Below, one piece after another: positions 1 through 7,117 of a stretch of 52,999 nucleotides of DNA (positions are counted from its first letter, which is position 1; the number at the start of each line of letters is the position of its first letter). The position numbers and the translations under genes are program-made. The notes under the pieces are model-generated. The model saw only the letters and a program-made list of their open reading frames with translations. It did not search any database and was not told the origin of the DNA. Source of the DNA: Streptomyces pseudogriseolus (lineage in GTDB: Bacteria; Actinomycetota; Actinomycetes; Streptomycetales; Streptomycetaceae); the NCBI GenBank assembly GCA_002154585.1, contig MUNG01000236.1, positions 1 through 52,999 of the forward strand, read 5' to 3'.

Positions 1-167
1 CGGAGTTGCTGCTGGAACGCGGCGTGTACGTGATCGGCTTCTCCTACCCGGTCGTCCCGCAGGGCCAGGCCCGCATCCGCGTGCAGCTCTCGGCGGCGCA
101 CTCCACGGACGACGTGAACCGTGCCGTCGACGCCTTCGTCGCGGCCCGTGCGGAGCTCGACGCCTGA
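1..167 (+). CDS. kbl: Glycine C-acetyltransferase (2-amino-3-ketobutyrate CoA ligase), C-terminal fragment
   Basis: Only the last 54 codons are in the window; the reading frame enters at base 3 and stops at TGA 165-167. The translation contains [20 protein letters not shown] followed by an SAAHS segment, which matches the C-terminal end of Kbl. Kbl is a PLP-dependent cytosolic enzyme that cleaves 2-amino-3-oxobutyrate with CoA to glycine and acetyl-CoA, the second step of threonine degradation. Threonine dehydrogenase (tdh) is the usual upstream partner but lies outside the window. Identity is secure from this tail; nothing can be said about the start or the active-site lysine. Confidence 0.85.
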   Translation, partial: ELLLERGVYVIGFSYPVVPQGQARIRVQLSAAHSTDDVNRAVDAFVAARAELDA

Positions 168-203
168 CCGTCGCGCACCGCTGCATTTGAGACAATCGAT
201 CCC

Positions 204-1109
204 ATGATCGAAGCGCGGCGGCTCCACATCCTCCGTGCGGTGGCGGACCATCGCACGGTCACCGCGGCGGCCGCCGCGCTGTACCTCACCCCCTCGGCCG
301 TCTCCCAGCAGCTCACCGCGCTGGAGCAGGAGACCGGCCACCGCCTGGTCGAGCGCGGCGCCAGGGGCGTACGGCTGACCCCCGCCGGGGAGATCCTGCT
401 CAGCCACGCCAACGCGGTCCTGGCCCAGCTGGAGCGCGCCGAGGCCGAGCTGGCCGCGTACGGGGCGGGGGAGGCCGGCACCGTCACGGTGGCCGCCTTC
501 GCCACCGGCATCGCGCAGGTCGTCGCTCCCGCCGTGGCCCGGCTCTCCGCCACGGCGCCCGGCATCCGCATCCGGGTGCAGGACGCCGAGGGCGACGCCA
601 GTCTCCCGATGGTCCTGGACCGGCAGGTCGACGTCGCCGTGGCGGTCGAGTACCGCGGGGCCCCGCCCGCCGACGACCCACGTCTCACCCATGTCCCGCT
701 CTACGCCGAGCCGTTCGACGCGGTCGTGCCCGTCTCCCACCGCCTGGCCGACGGCCCCGAGGTGCCGCTCGCGGAGCTGGCCAAGGACTCCTGGATCGGC
801 CCGTACCCCGGCAACCCGTGCCATGACGTGGTCGTGCTGGCCTGCGAGAACGCCGGCTTCCAGCCCCGGCTCGAACACCTCTCGGACGACTTCCGCGCGG
901 TCGTCGCGCTCGCCTCCGCGGACGTGGGCGTGGCCCTCGTCCCCCGCTCGGCGCTGCGCGGGACGGACCTCACGGGCGTGGTGGTACGCCCGGTCGACGG
1001 CGTGGCCCCCACCCGCCGCGTCTTCGCCGCCGTACGCCGGGGCGCGGAGGGCCACCCCCTGATCCGCCCGGTCCTGGACGCGCTCCACGCGGCGGCCGAG
1101 GACGCCTGA
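204..1109 (+). CDS. LysR-family transcriptional regulator
   Basis: This 301-residue protein has the normal LysR length. Residues about 1-60 form the winged helix-turn-helix (RRLHILRAVADHRTVTAAAAAL, then TPSAVSQQL and LTPAGE), and residues about 90-295 form the periplasmic-binding-like effector domain. The ATG at 204 is preceded by a -10-like GACAAT at 191-196 with only seven bases between, so the transcript may be leaderless. It lies 36 bp downstream of kbl on the same strand, so regulation of threonine/glycine catabolism is a reasonable inference but not shown. The effector is unknown. Confidence 0.9.
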   Translation: MIEARRLHILRAVADHRTVTAAAAALYLTPSAVSQQLTALEQETGHRLVERGARGVRLTPAGEILLSHANAVLAQLERAEAELAAYGAGEAGTVTVAAFATGIAQVVAPAVARLSATAPGIRIRVQDAEGDASLPMVLDRQVDVAVAVEYRGAPPADDPRLTHVPLYAEPFDAVVPVSHRLADGPEVPLAELAKDSWIGPYPGNPCHDVVVLACENAGFQPRLEHLSDDFRAVVALASADVGVALVPRSALRGTDLTGVVVRPVDGVAPTRRVFAAVRRGAEGHPLIRPVLDALHAAAEDA

Positions 1110-1126
1110 GACCCCCTTCCGGGGCG

Positions 1127-1157
1127 CCCATATCAGGGATACAGTCCCGGATATGGG
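1127..1157. promoter_or_regulatory. Nested inverted repeat over the start of the Xre gene (putative autoregulatory operator)
   Basis: Arms CCCATATC (1127-1134) and GATATGGG (1150-1157) are perfect inverses, and between them GGGA and TCCC form a second, inner pair. The right arm contains the ATG at 1153. A GATACA hexamer at 1138-1143 lies at leaderless -10 distance. A dimeric repressor here would cover both the -10 and the start codon, which fits autoregulation by the Xre protein it precedes. No binding data. Confidence 0.5.
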
Positions 1158-1731
1158 ACAGCAGGAGACCGCCCCCGATCCCGTCGACGTGCGCCTGGGC
1201 GCGCGGCTGGCCGAACTCCGGGCCGAACACGACTGGTCCTTGGGCGAGTTGGCGGAGCGCAGCGGTGTCAGCAGGTCCACGCTGTCGCGGGCCGAGCGGG
1301 CCGAGACCAGCCCCACCGCCTCCCTGCTCAACCGGCTCTGCGCCGTCTACGGCAGGACGATGTCCCAGCTGCTCAGCGAGGTCGAGGCGGAGCCGGCACC
1401 GGTGGTGCGCGCCGCCGACCAGCCCGTGTGGCAGGACCGCGCCTCCGGCTTCGTCCGCCGCTCCGTGTCCCCGCCGCACGCCGGACTGCGCGGCGAACTC
1501 GTCGAAGGCCGCCTCACCGCAGGCGCGGACATCCCCTACGACCGGCCGCCGGTACCGGGCCTCGAGCAGCACATCTGGGTGCTCGAAGGCGCCCTCGCCG
1601 TCACCGCCGGAGGCGCCGAACACCGGCTCGACGCGGGCGACTGCCTCCGGCTGCGCGTCTGGGGCCCCACCCGCTTCCGCTGCCCCGGCCCCGGGGACGT
1701 CCGCTACGTGCTGGCGGTGGTGCGGCCGTGA
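1153..1731 (+). CDS. Xre-family regulator with C-terminal cupin domain
   Basis: Residues about 13-70 are an Xre helix-turn-helix (LGARLAELRAEHDWSLGELA, then SGVSRSTLSRAE). Residues about 110-190 form a single cupin beta-barrel that normally binds a small molecule. The 192-residue HTH-cupin layout is a common regulator type for amine or amino-acid metabolism genes. The stop codon overlaps the GTG start of the acetyltransferase gene (GTGA, 1728-1731), so the two are translationally coupled and probably act together. The inverted repeat over its start codon suggests self-repression. Confidence 0.9.
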   Translation: MGQQETAPDPVDVRLGARLAELRAEHDWSLGELAERSGVSRSTLSRAERAETSPTASLLNRLCAVYGRTMSQLLSEVEAEPAPVVRAADQPVWQDRASGFVRRSVSPPHAGLRGELVEGRLTAGADIPYDRPPVPGLEQHIWVLEGALAVTAGGAEHRLDAGDCLRLRVWGPTRFRCPGPGDVRYVLAVVRP

Positions 1732-2261
1732 ACGTCGAACGCCCCGACGCCGCCCGCCTGCTGGAGCTGACCGGCACGCTGGCCGACCTGCTGACCGACA
1801 CCGTGGCGAGCGGCGCGTCCGTCGGCTTCCTCGCCCCGCTCGACCGTACGGCGGCCCTCACCTGGTGGACCGAGCGGTGCGCGGACGTCGCCGCCGGCCG
1901 CCTCACGGTGTGGACGGCGTACGAGGAACCCAGCCGCGTGCTGGGCACGGTGAGCCTCGCCCTGCCCGCAGGCAAGCCCAACAGCGCGCACCGCGCCGAG
2001 CTGGTGAAGCTGATGGTGCACCGCACGGCCCGCGGCACAGGGCTCGGCCGCCGGCTCCTGGCGGTCGCGGAGGAGGCGGCGGCCGCCGACGGCATCACCC
2101 TCCTGCACCTGGACACCGAGACCGGCAGCCCCGCCGAACACCTGTACCGCACGTCCGGCTGGACGGAGGTCGGCGCGATCCCCGACTACGCGGCGAACCC
2201 GGCCGGGTCACTGCGACCCACGACGATCTATTACAAGCGACTGGCGGCGACGCGCCTCTAG
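1728..2261 (+). CDS. GNAT-family N-acetyltransferase
   Basis: I chose GTG 1728 because it overlaps the upstream stop (GTGA) and gives a 177-residue protein beginning MNVERPDAARLLEL, the usual length for a single GNAT domain. The acetyl-CoA binding region is visible as VKLMVHRTARGTGLGRRLL (motif A, RxxGxGxxL) near residues 85-105. The C-terminal part LHLDTETGSPAEHLYRTSGW is motif B. It should transfer acetyl from acetyl-CoA to an amine; the substrate is not recognisable. Its last ten codons and stop are the first part of the 108-bp tandem repeat that follows. Confidence 0.88.
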   Translation: MNVERPDAARLLELTGTLADLLTDTVASGASVGFLAPLDRTAALTWWTERCADVAAGRLTVWTAYEEPSRVLGTVSLALPAGKPNSAHRAELVKLMVHRTARGTGLGRRLLAVAEEAAAADGITLLHLDTETGSPAEHLYRTSGWTEVGAIPDYAANPAGSLRPTTIYYKRLAATRL

Positions 2262-2524
2262 GGGCGCGGGGAACTGCGCGAGCGGGGGTCCGGGGGCGGA
2301 GCCCCCGAAAAACAGGAGGGCAGGACGCCGAACGTCCGATACAAGCGCCTGGCCGTAACGCGTCTTCAGGGGCGCGGGGAACTGCGCGAGCGGGGGCCCG
2401 GGGGCGGAGCCCCCGAAAAACAGGAGGGCAGGACGCCGAACGTCCGATACAAGCGCCTGGCCGTAACGCGCCTTCAGGGGCGCGGGGAACTGCGCGAACG
2501 GGGGTCCGGGGGCGGAGCCCCCGA
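2232..2524. repeat. 108-bp tandem repeat, three units, beginning inside the GNAT gene
   Basis: Units start at 2232, 2340 and 2448 (TACAAGCG each time), an exact 108-bp period; the third unit diverges after about 2524. Each unit holds the end of the GNAT reading frame, the 19-mer GGCGCGGGGAACTGCGCGA (2263, 2371, 2479) and a GGGGGC...GCCCCC hairpin. The first unit carries the real TAG stop; in units two and three that codon reads CAG, so these are non-coding copies of a gene end. 108 is a multiple of three, which gives spurious repetitive open frames on both strands. I do not call any of them genes. Confidence 0.9.
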
Positions 2525-2582
2525 GAACGGGACCGCAGGCGCCGCCGGGTGACTGTCGGTCCCACCCACTACCGTGCGAGCC

Positions 2583-2942
2583 ATGCCCGATGCCGAAGAC
2601 GTACGACGGATCGCCCTGTCCCTGCCGGACACGACGGAGAAGATCGCCTGGAGCATGCCCACGTTCCGGGTCGCGGGGAAGATGTTCGCCACCTTGCCGG
2701 AGGACGAGACGTCGATCGCCGTGCGCTGCCCGAAGGAGGAGCGGGACGAACTGGCCCTCGCCGAGCCGGAGAAGTTCTGGATCGCGGACCACGAGGCGCA
2801 GTTCGCCTGGGTGCGGGTCAGGCTCGCGGCGCTGGAGGACGAGGGCGAGTTGCGGGACATCCTCGCCGACTCCTGGCGCCAGGCGGCCCCGTCCCGGCTG
2901 CTCGAGGCGCATCCCCGGCTGGGGCTGCCGCCGGAGGGCTGA
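2583..2942 (+). CDS. MmcQ/YjbR-family protein
   Basis: About 119 residues, starting MPDAEDVRRIALSLPDT. The order of elements (EKIAWSMPTFRVAGKMFATL, then RCPKEERDELA and an ADHEAQFAWVRVRL stretch) is that of the YjbR/CyaY-like fold, often annotated as a DNA-binding protein although the true function is unsettled. ATG 2583 is preferred to GTG 2574 because TACCGT at 2570-2575 is well placed as a -10 for a leaderless transcript. It stands alone between the tandem repeat and the IS110 element. Confidence 0.8.
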   Translation: MPDAEDVRRIALSLPDTTEKIAWSMPTFRVAGKMFATLPEDETSIAVRCPKEERDELALAEPEKFWIADHEAQFAWVRVRLAALEDEGELRDILADSWRQAAPSRLLEAHPRLGLPPEG

Positions 2943-2949
2943 CGCAGTC

Positions 2950-2965
2950 GGGGCCGTGCGGCCCC
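2950..2965 (+). terminator. Short GC hairpin after the YjbR gene
   Basis: GGGGCC - GTGC - GGCCCC forms a perfect six-base-pair stem eight bases after the YjbR stop. There is no T-tract, as is common in Streptomyces. It sits immediately outside the IS element. Confidence 0.5.
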
Positions 2966-2989
2966 CTCCCGTTGATGCTCCTATTGCTG

Positions 2990-4204
2990 TCAAGCGGCTC
3001 GGAGCCAGTCGCGGTAGGCGTGGGCGAGGCCGTCGTCCCTGCTGAGTCCCCTTTCGAGTCTGGAGATGGTGGTGGGCCAGACACCGAAGTGCTGGGCGAC
3101 GGCGGTGAGGGTGATGTTCTTGGCCTGCCGCAGAGGCCGTAGGTCGGCTATGCCCGGAATGTTGACCGTGGTGGTGAGGCAGCGGAACACCTCCCGGGCG
3201 ATGGCCCGCTTCAACATCCGGATGATCTCTTTCTTCGTCCGTCCGGCGGCGACCTGCCGTGCGACGTAGGCGCGGGTGCGGGCGTCGTCGGACATTCGGA
3301 CCAAGGCGATGCGGTAGAGCGCGGAGTTGGCGGTCCGGTCACCGCCCCGGGAAAGGCAGTGACGGTTGGTTCGGCCGCTGGATGCGGGGACCGGGGCGGC
3401 TCCGCACAGAGCCGCGAAGGACGCCTCGGTTCGCATCCGTTCGGGATTGCCGCCCGCGGTGATCAGCAGCTGCGCGGCAGTGTCGGGGCCGACACCGTAG
3501 GTCGCCCGCAGGCCCGGATTGTGTGTGGTGACCTCGGCATCCAGGGCCCGCGTCAGTGCCTCGTGCTCGGCGGTGAGCTCCTTGACGCGGCGGGCGAGGC
3601 TTCTCAGCGCGGTCAGGACAGCGGTGTGCAGGGCGTCGCCGGCCGGCCGCAGCCGGGCCAGGGCCTCGGTGCGGTCGGTGCCCTTGAGCTGCCCGTACTT
3701 CGCGCGGATCGCCTCCGGAGAGGTGACGAGTACATGGCCGATCTGGTTGAGTGCGGCGGTGCGGGCCTTGACGGCCGAGCGGGCGGTGTTGTGCAGGGCA
3801 CGTATCCCGCCGACCGTGTCGTCTTTGGGGGAGCTGGTGGCGCGTCCGGACAGGGCGGCGCGTGCGGCGGCGTAGGCGTCGATGGGGTCGGACTTGCCGG
3901 TGCGGCGGCGTTCGGCCTTGTCGAGGCGGTTGACCTCGATGACCTGGTGTCCGTGGGAGCGGGCAGTCCGGGTGAAGCCGGCCCCGTAGGACGAGGTGCC
4001 TTCCACTCCGATCGCGATCACCCGCCCGTGGGCGGTCAGGAAGGCCAGGGCCGCTGCGTATCCGGCGGTGGTGGTGGCGAACTCCGCGTCGGCGAGGTGG
4101 CCTCCGTTGTCGCTGATGACAGCGACGTGGACGGTGTCGGTGTGGGAGTCGACCCCGCCGAACACATCCTGGTCCTCGGTGTCCGCCGCACCCTCTGATG
4201 TCAT
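2990..4204 (-). CDS. IS110-family DEDD recombinase (transposase) with C-terminal HTH
   Basis: 404 residues. The N-terminal RuvC-like DEDD domain shows its acidic residues in GGVDSHTD (about 17), GVEGTSS (about 68) and KSDPIDAYAAAR (about 105-115). The C-terminal transposase_20 domain has YGVGPDTAAQLL and the conserved serine region APVPASSGRT (about 285-295). After it comes an extra helix-turn-helix (TAVAQHFGVWPTTISRLERG, about 365-385) like an Xre domain. Family members catalyse excision and integration guided by an element-encoded bridge RNA, as shown for IS621. The gene looks complete, with ATG at 4202-4204. Confidence 0.93.
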   Translation of the reverse strand: MTSEGAADTEDQDVFGGVDSHTDTVHVAVISDNGGHLADAEFATTTAGYAAALAFLTAHGRVIAIGVEGTSSYGAGFTRTARSHGHQVIEVNRLDKAERRRTGKSDPIDAYAAARAALSGRATSSPKDDTVGGIRALHNTARSAVKARTAALNQIGHVLVTSPEAIRAKYGQLKGTDRTEALARLRPAGDALHTAVLTALRSLARRVKELTAEHEALTRALDAEVTTHNPGLRATYGVGPDTAAQLLITAGGNPERMRTEASFAALCGAAPVPASSGRTNRHCLSRGGDRTANSALYRIALVRMSDDARTRAYVARQVAAGRTKKEIIRMLKRAIAREVFRCLTTTVNIPGIADLRPLRQAKNITLTAVAQHFGVWPTTISRLERGLSRDDGLAHAYRDWLRAA

Positions 4205-4421
4205 GCTGATACTGCCTTCCCAGCCGAAGGTAGGCGCCGGCCGGGCGGCGCAGACAGGACATTGAAGGGGCTTCTGACCAAGCTCCTATCAGGTCATGTT
4301 CCGCCCGGCCGGAGCCATGAGAACAAGCCCCGGCGGCCGGACAGAACAACGCGAAGACAGCCCAGCAGGACGTCAGTCAGTGCCCGGGTCACGACCACCG
4401 GAACCCGAGTATCAGCATCAA
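4205..4421 (-). ncRNA. Candidate IS110 bridge RNA region
   Basis: This is the non-coding left end upstream of the recombinase, where IS110-group elements encode their bridge RNA. Perfect 12-nt arms CCGGCCGGGCGG (4237-4248) and CCGCCCGGCCGG (4301-4312) enclose a 52-nt loop. That loop holds an inner stem TGACC/GGTCA around an 11-12 nt terminal loop, so the fold is a stem with a large bulge and hairpin as expected for a bridge-RNA binding loop. RNA ends, and which bases read target or donor, cannot be assigned without comparing copies. Confidence 0.45.
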
Positions 4422-4456
4422 TGTCAGTGCCCCGTGGCATGATCCCGATCACGCGT

Positions 4457-4489
4457 GGCCGCCGGGTCCGGAGGGGGGTCCCGGCGGCC
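4457..4489 (-). terminator. Terminator hairpin after the split transketolase operon
   Basis: GGCCGCCGGG (4457-4466) and CCCGGCGGCC (4480-4489) are perfect 10-nt inverses with a 13-nt loop. It lies 33 bases past the stop of the minus-strand transketolase C-subunit gene, and just outside the IS110 element. Confidence 0.6.
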
Positions 4490-4522
4490 GCACCGCGCGC
4501 ACCCCGCTCCCGGGCACGCGGG

Positions 4523-5440
4523 TCAGACGCCGGCGGGCACGGCCCCTGCGGTGAACAGGGTGATCCGCTCGCGCAGCGACCGCGCGTCCAGCCCGTGCGC
4601 CGCGAGATGCTCCTCGAACTGTCCGTAACGGCGCAGCTCGGCGCGCCCCACGCCCAGCCCCAGCACCCGGTGCGGCACATCGGCCAGCGCGTCGTTCGCC
4701 GCGGCCGTCGACGTCCCCGCCAGATACGGCTCCACCAGCACGACGTCCGTCCCCGCGGTCGCGGTGGCCCGGCGCAGCGCGTCCGCGTCGAAGGGGCGCA
4801 CGGTGGTCGCGTACAGGACGGTCACGTCCAGGCCCTCCGTCGCCGCGAGCACGGCGTCCAGCATCGGCCCCACCGCGACCACCACGCCCGAGCGCCCCTC
4901 CCGGACCGTGAGGAACCGCTGCCCGTCCACGGGCCGCCCCTCGGCGCTGGACTGGAGGGACAGCCGCACGTACACCTTGTCGTCACCGGCGGCGACCGCG
5001 TGCCGCAGCAGCGTCTCGGCCTCGTCCGGATGACCCGGCACGTGCACCGTCCACCCGTCCAGGGTGTCGAGGAGCGCCACGTCGCCCGGCGCCATATGGG
5101 TGTGGCCGCCGGTGGGCCAGTCGAAGGACGCGCCCGCGCTCACCAGCACCGCGCCGGCGTCCTGGTGCCCGAGGTCAAGCTTGACCTGCTCGAACGGCCG
5201 CTCGACGAGGAAGCTGGCGAAGGTGTGCACCACGGGCCGCAGCCCGGCCAGCGCCATTCCGGAGGCGGCGCCGACCAGCAGCTGTTCCCGGATGCCGACG
5301 TTGACCGCCCGGTCCGGGTGACGGCGGAACGCCTCCGTGAAGCGGTCCGCGGTGACCTCCGCGAGGACCACGGCGACCCGCGGGTCCTCGTCCAGCAGCC
5401 GGGTGACGACGGAGGCGAAACGATCACGCATGGTGTCCAT
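4523..5440 (-). CDS. Transketolase, C-terminal subunit (split)
   Basis: 305 residues. The protein carries the pyrimidine-binding domain (residues about 5-165, with AVNVGIREQLLVGAASGMAL and HTFASFLVERPFEQVK) and the C-terminal transketolase domain (about 175-295). Together with the separate N-terminal subunit encoded upstream it would form a TPP-dependent transketolase moving two-carbon units between sugar phosphates in the cytosol. Split transketolases are common as second copies beside a full-length housekeeping enzyme and may act on non-standard substrates. ATG 5438-5440 follows the N-subunit gene after 54 bp, so they form one operon. Confidence 0.88.
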   Translation of the reverse strand: MDTMRDRFASVVTRLLDEDPRVAVVLAEVTADRFTEAFRRHPDRAVNVGIREQLLVGAASGMALAGLRPVVHTFASFLVERPFEQVKLDLGHQDAGAVLVSAGASFDWPTGGHTHMAPGDVALLDTLDGWTVHVPGHPDEAETLLRHAVAAGDDKVYVRLSLQSSAEGRPVDGQRFLTVREGRSGVVVAVGPMLDAVLAATEGLDVTVLYATTVRPFDADALRRATATAGTDVVLVEPYLAGTSTAAANDALADVPHRVLGLGVGRAELRRYGQFEEHLAAHGLDARSLRERITLFTAGAVPAGV

Positions 5441-5494
5441 GGAAATCGTCCTTTCGATGAGGGGGACAACAAAACAGGCGGAGAGGGGAACCGC

Positions 5495-6202
5495 TCACGC
5501 GTTCTTGGGCTCGACCTGGGCCACGACCACCAGCGGCCTGCCCGGGTGCGGGGCGGTGAACGCGGCGTGCAGCGCCTCGTGGTCACGGCCGTCGACCGTG
5601 CGGGCGGACCAGCCGGCCGCCTCGAACCGCGCGGCGATCCCGCCCGGACGGGCGTACGACGCCGAGGAGTTGTCGACGACGACCGTGTGCAGCCGGTCGA
5701 GGCCGGCGGGACCGGCGAAGGCGATGGCCTCGTGGTTGCTGCCCTCGTCCAGTTCCGCGTCCCCGACCAGCGTCCACACCGCCGGGTCGTGCAGTTCCTG
5801 GGCGCGCAGCCCGAGGGCCGTGCCCACCGCGATCGGCAGCCCGTGCCCCAGCGACCCGCTGCCGATCTCCACGCCCGGGATCAGCGTCCGGTCAGGGTGA
5901 TGGCCGAGCGGGGAGTCGTAGGAGCCGAAGCCGGGCAGCCACGCGGCCGGCAGGAACCCCTTGGCGGCGAGGACGGCGTAGTACGCCATCGGCCCGTGCC
6001 CCTTCGACAGCAGGAACCGGTCCCGTCCGGGGGCGTCGGCGCTCTCCGGCCCGACCCGGAGCACCCGGTCGTACAGCACCCACAGCACGTCCAGCGTGGA
6101 CGTCGCGGCGGGCCCGTGCTTCTCGTCGCCGGTCATCAGCCCCATCAGACGCGGGAGATCGGCGTATCCGTAGGTCTGCGTGCGCTGTTCGGTGATCGTC
6201 AT
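5495..6202 (-). CDS. Transketolase, N-terminal TPP-binding subunit (split)
   Basis: 235 residues. The thiamine-diphosphate motif is intact: GDAELDEGSNHEA followed after the usual spacing by VDNSS (about residues 150-185). Upstream SKGHGPMAYYAVLA and EIGSGSLGHGLPIAVG are standard for transketolase N-terminal domains. It works as a heteromer with the C-terminal subunit encoded just downstream. The ATG at 6200-6202 is only seven bases from a -10-like sequence, so the message seems leaderless, and a SoxR/MerR-type operator covers the promoter. This suggests induction by redox-cycling compounds or another MerR effector. Confidence 0.88.
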   Translation of the reverse strand: MTITEQRTQTYGYADLPRLMGLMTGDEKHGPAATSTLDVLWVLYDRVLRVGPESADAPGRDRFLLSKGHGPMAYYAVLAAKGFLPAAWLPGFGSYDSPLGHHPDRTLIPGVEIGSGSLGHGLPIAVGTALGLRAQELHDPAVWTLVGDAELDEGSNHEAIAFAGPAGLDRLHTVVVDNSSASYARPGGIAARFEAAGWSARTVDGRDHEALHAAFTAPHPGRPLVVVAQVEPKNA

Positions 6203-6209
6203 GGGAGCG

Positions 6210-6240
6210 ATCGTGCGACCTCAACCAAACTTGAGGTCAA
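6210..6240 (-). promoter_or_regulatory. SoxR/MerR-type operator-promoter of the split transketolase
   Basis: Minus strand: -35 TTGACC (6240-6235), 19-bp spacer, -10 CACGAT (6215-6210), then the ATG at 6202. The spacer carries the inverted repeat GACCTCAA (6217-6224) / TTGAGGTC (6231-6238). Read on the minus strand the core is ACCTCAAGTTTGGTTGAGGT, which differs from the E. coli soxS SoxR box at only a few central bases. The over-long 19-bp spacer is the hallmark of MerR-family activation. The regulator is not encoded nearby. Confidence 0.7.
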
Positions 6241-6300
6241 GTGCAGTCCGAAGGCGCCGTGCCCGGAGAAACGGACGCGCGCTGACCGTCCCGAGTGCGG

Positions 6301-6306
6301 TATGGT
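6301..6306 (+). promoter_or_regulatory. -10 element of tRNA-Pro copy 1
   Basis: TATGGT preceded by GTGCGG and 45 bases before the tRNA. The other two tRNA copies have TAAAGT and TAGGGT in the same position, each after CGG. Confidence 0.5.
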
Positions 6307-6351
6307 TTCCGTGCGCGTTCGGCCGGGGGAATCCCCAGGTCAGGCGGGCAA

Positions 6352-6425
<74 letters not shown>

Positions 6426-6441
6426 CTTGGTACAAGTCGCA

Positions 6442-6487
6442 GGTCAGGGCCGGTTTCGGATCATCCGAGACCGGCCCTGACCGTTTT
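6442..6487 (+). terminator. Terminator of tRNA-Pro copy 1
   Basis: GGTCAGGGCCGGT...ACCGGCCCTGACC makes a long stem (6442-6482) with one G-T pair and is followed by GTTTTC. The same stem core follows tRNA copy 2. Confidence 0.85.
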
Positions 6488-6511
6488 CGCGCCACGGTGG
6501 ACGCGGCGGCG

Positions 6512-7117
6512 TCAGGCGGGGGCGCCGAGAGGCGGGTGCTCGAGCACCCGGGGCCGGTACTCGACCAGCTGGAGGCCGCCCTCGAAGGTGCGGTGTCCGG
6601 TCATCTCCAGGGCCACGTCCGGATAGCCGTCGTAGATGCGCTCCGCGCCCGTGGCCCCGGTGATCACCGGGAACATCACGACCCGGAAGCGGTCGACGAG
6701 ACCGGCGCTCAGCAGGGACCGGCACAGGCTGACGCTGCCGATCGTGCTGAGCAGCCCCGCGTCACCCGCCTTCATCGCGCGGACCGTCTCGACGGCGTCG
6801 TCGCGGACGAGCGTGCAGTTCGCCCACTTCAGCGGGTCCTCCAGCGAGGAGGAGAACACCACCTTGGGCGCCTGCGTGAGCTCGTCGACACTCTCCTGCT
6901 CCTCGGGCCGGAACTCGTCCTGCCCGGCCGGAACGTCGCCCGCGGCGAAGCCCGACATCAGACGGTAGGTGTTCGCTCCCATCAGGTAGGTGACCTTCGG
7001 CTGCTCGCCGAGCCACGCGAGGTACTCCGGGCTCTCCAGGCCCCAAAAGCCGGGCCATCCCTCTGCTGACGCGTAACCGTCGAGGGAGGTGATGAAATCG
7101 ACGAGGAGCTCCGACAT
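6512..7117 (-). CDS. Dihydrofolate-reductase-fold (RibD C-terminal-like) protein
   Basis: 201 residues. The start MSELLVDFITSLDGYASAEG and the later VTYLMGANTYRLMSG are the nucleotide-binding strands of the DHFR/RibD-C fold; FSSSLEDPLKWANCTLV and LLSTIGSVSLCRSLL follow. Actinobacteria encode many such proteins; most have no known substrate and are unlikely to be the housekeeping DHFR. It probably binds NAD(P)H. It is monocistronic, facing tRNA copy 1. An AGGAAAGGACAGC stretch precedes the ATG at 7115-7117 as ribosome-binding site. The 198 bp upstream up to the transporter gene show no further gene. Confidence 0.85.
   Translation of the reverse strand: MSELLVDFITSLDGYASAEGWPGFWGLESPEYLAWLGEQPKVTYLMGANTYRLMSGFAAGDVPAGQDEFRPEEQESVDELTQAPKVVFSSSLEDPLKWANCTLVRDDAVETVRAMKAGDAGLLSTIGSVSLCRSLLSAGLVDRFRVVMFPVITGATGAERIYDGYPDVALEMTGHRTFEGGLQLVEYRPRVLEHPPLGAPA

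Larger units (their letters stand above)
2972..4421 (-). mobile_element. IS110-family insertion sequence
   Basis: About 1.45 kb, with one recombinase gene (2990-4204) and a 217-bp non-coding segment upstream of it. The ends are placed at an inverted TTGATGCT (2972-2979) and AGCATCAA (4414-4421), the outermost symmetrical sequence I can see. IS110 elements usually lack long terminal inverted repeats and leave no target duplication, so the exact ends are uncertain by a few bases. Known family size is about 1.2-1.55 kb. The recombinase frame is intact, so the copy may be active. It lies between the ends of two converging genes and interrupts no recognisable gene. Confidence 0.75.

Noticed and set aside
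44..688. Antisense frames opposite the LysR gene, and many similar long frames elsewhere
   Set aside because: Typical GC-frame shadows with Arg/Ala/Pro-rich translations and no family resemblance; each lies over a well-supported gene.
2095..3142. Long open frames with internal protein repeats over the 108-bp tandem repeat, on both strands
   Set aside because: They exist only because the repeat length is a multiple of three in GC-rich DNA; they overlap real genes and lack ribosome-binding sites.
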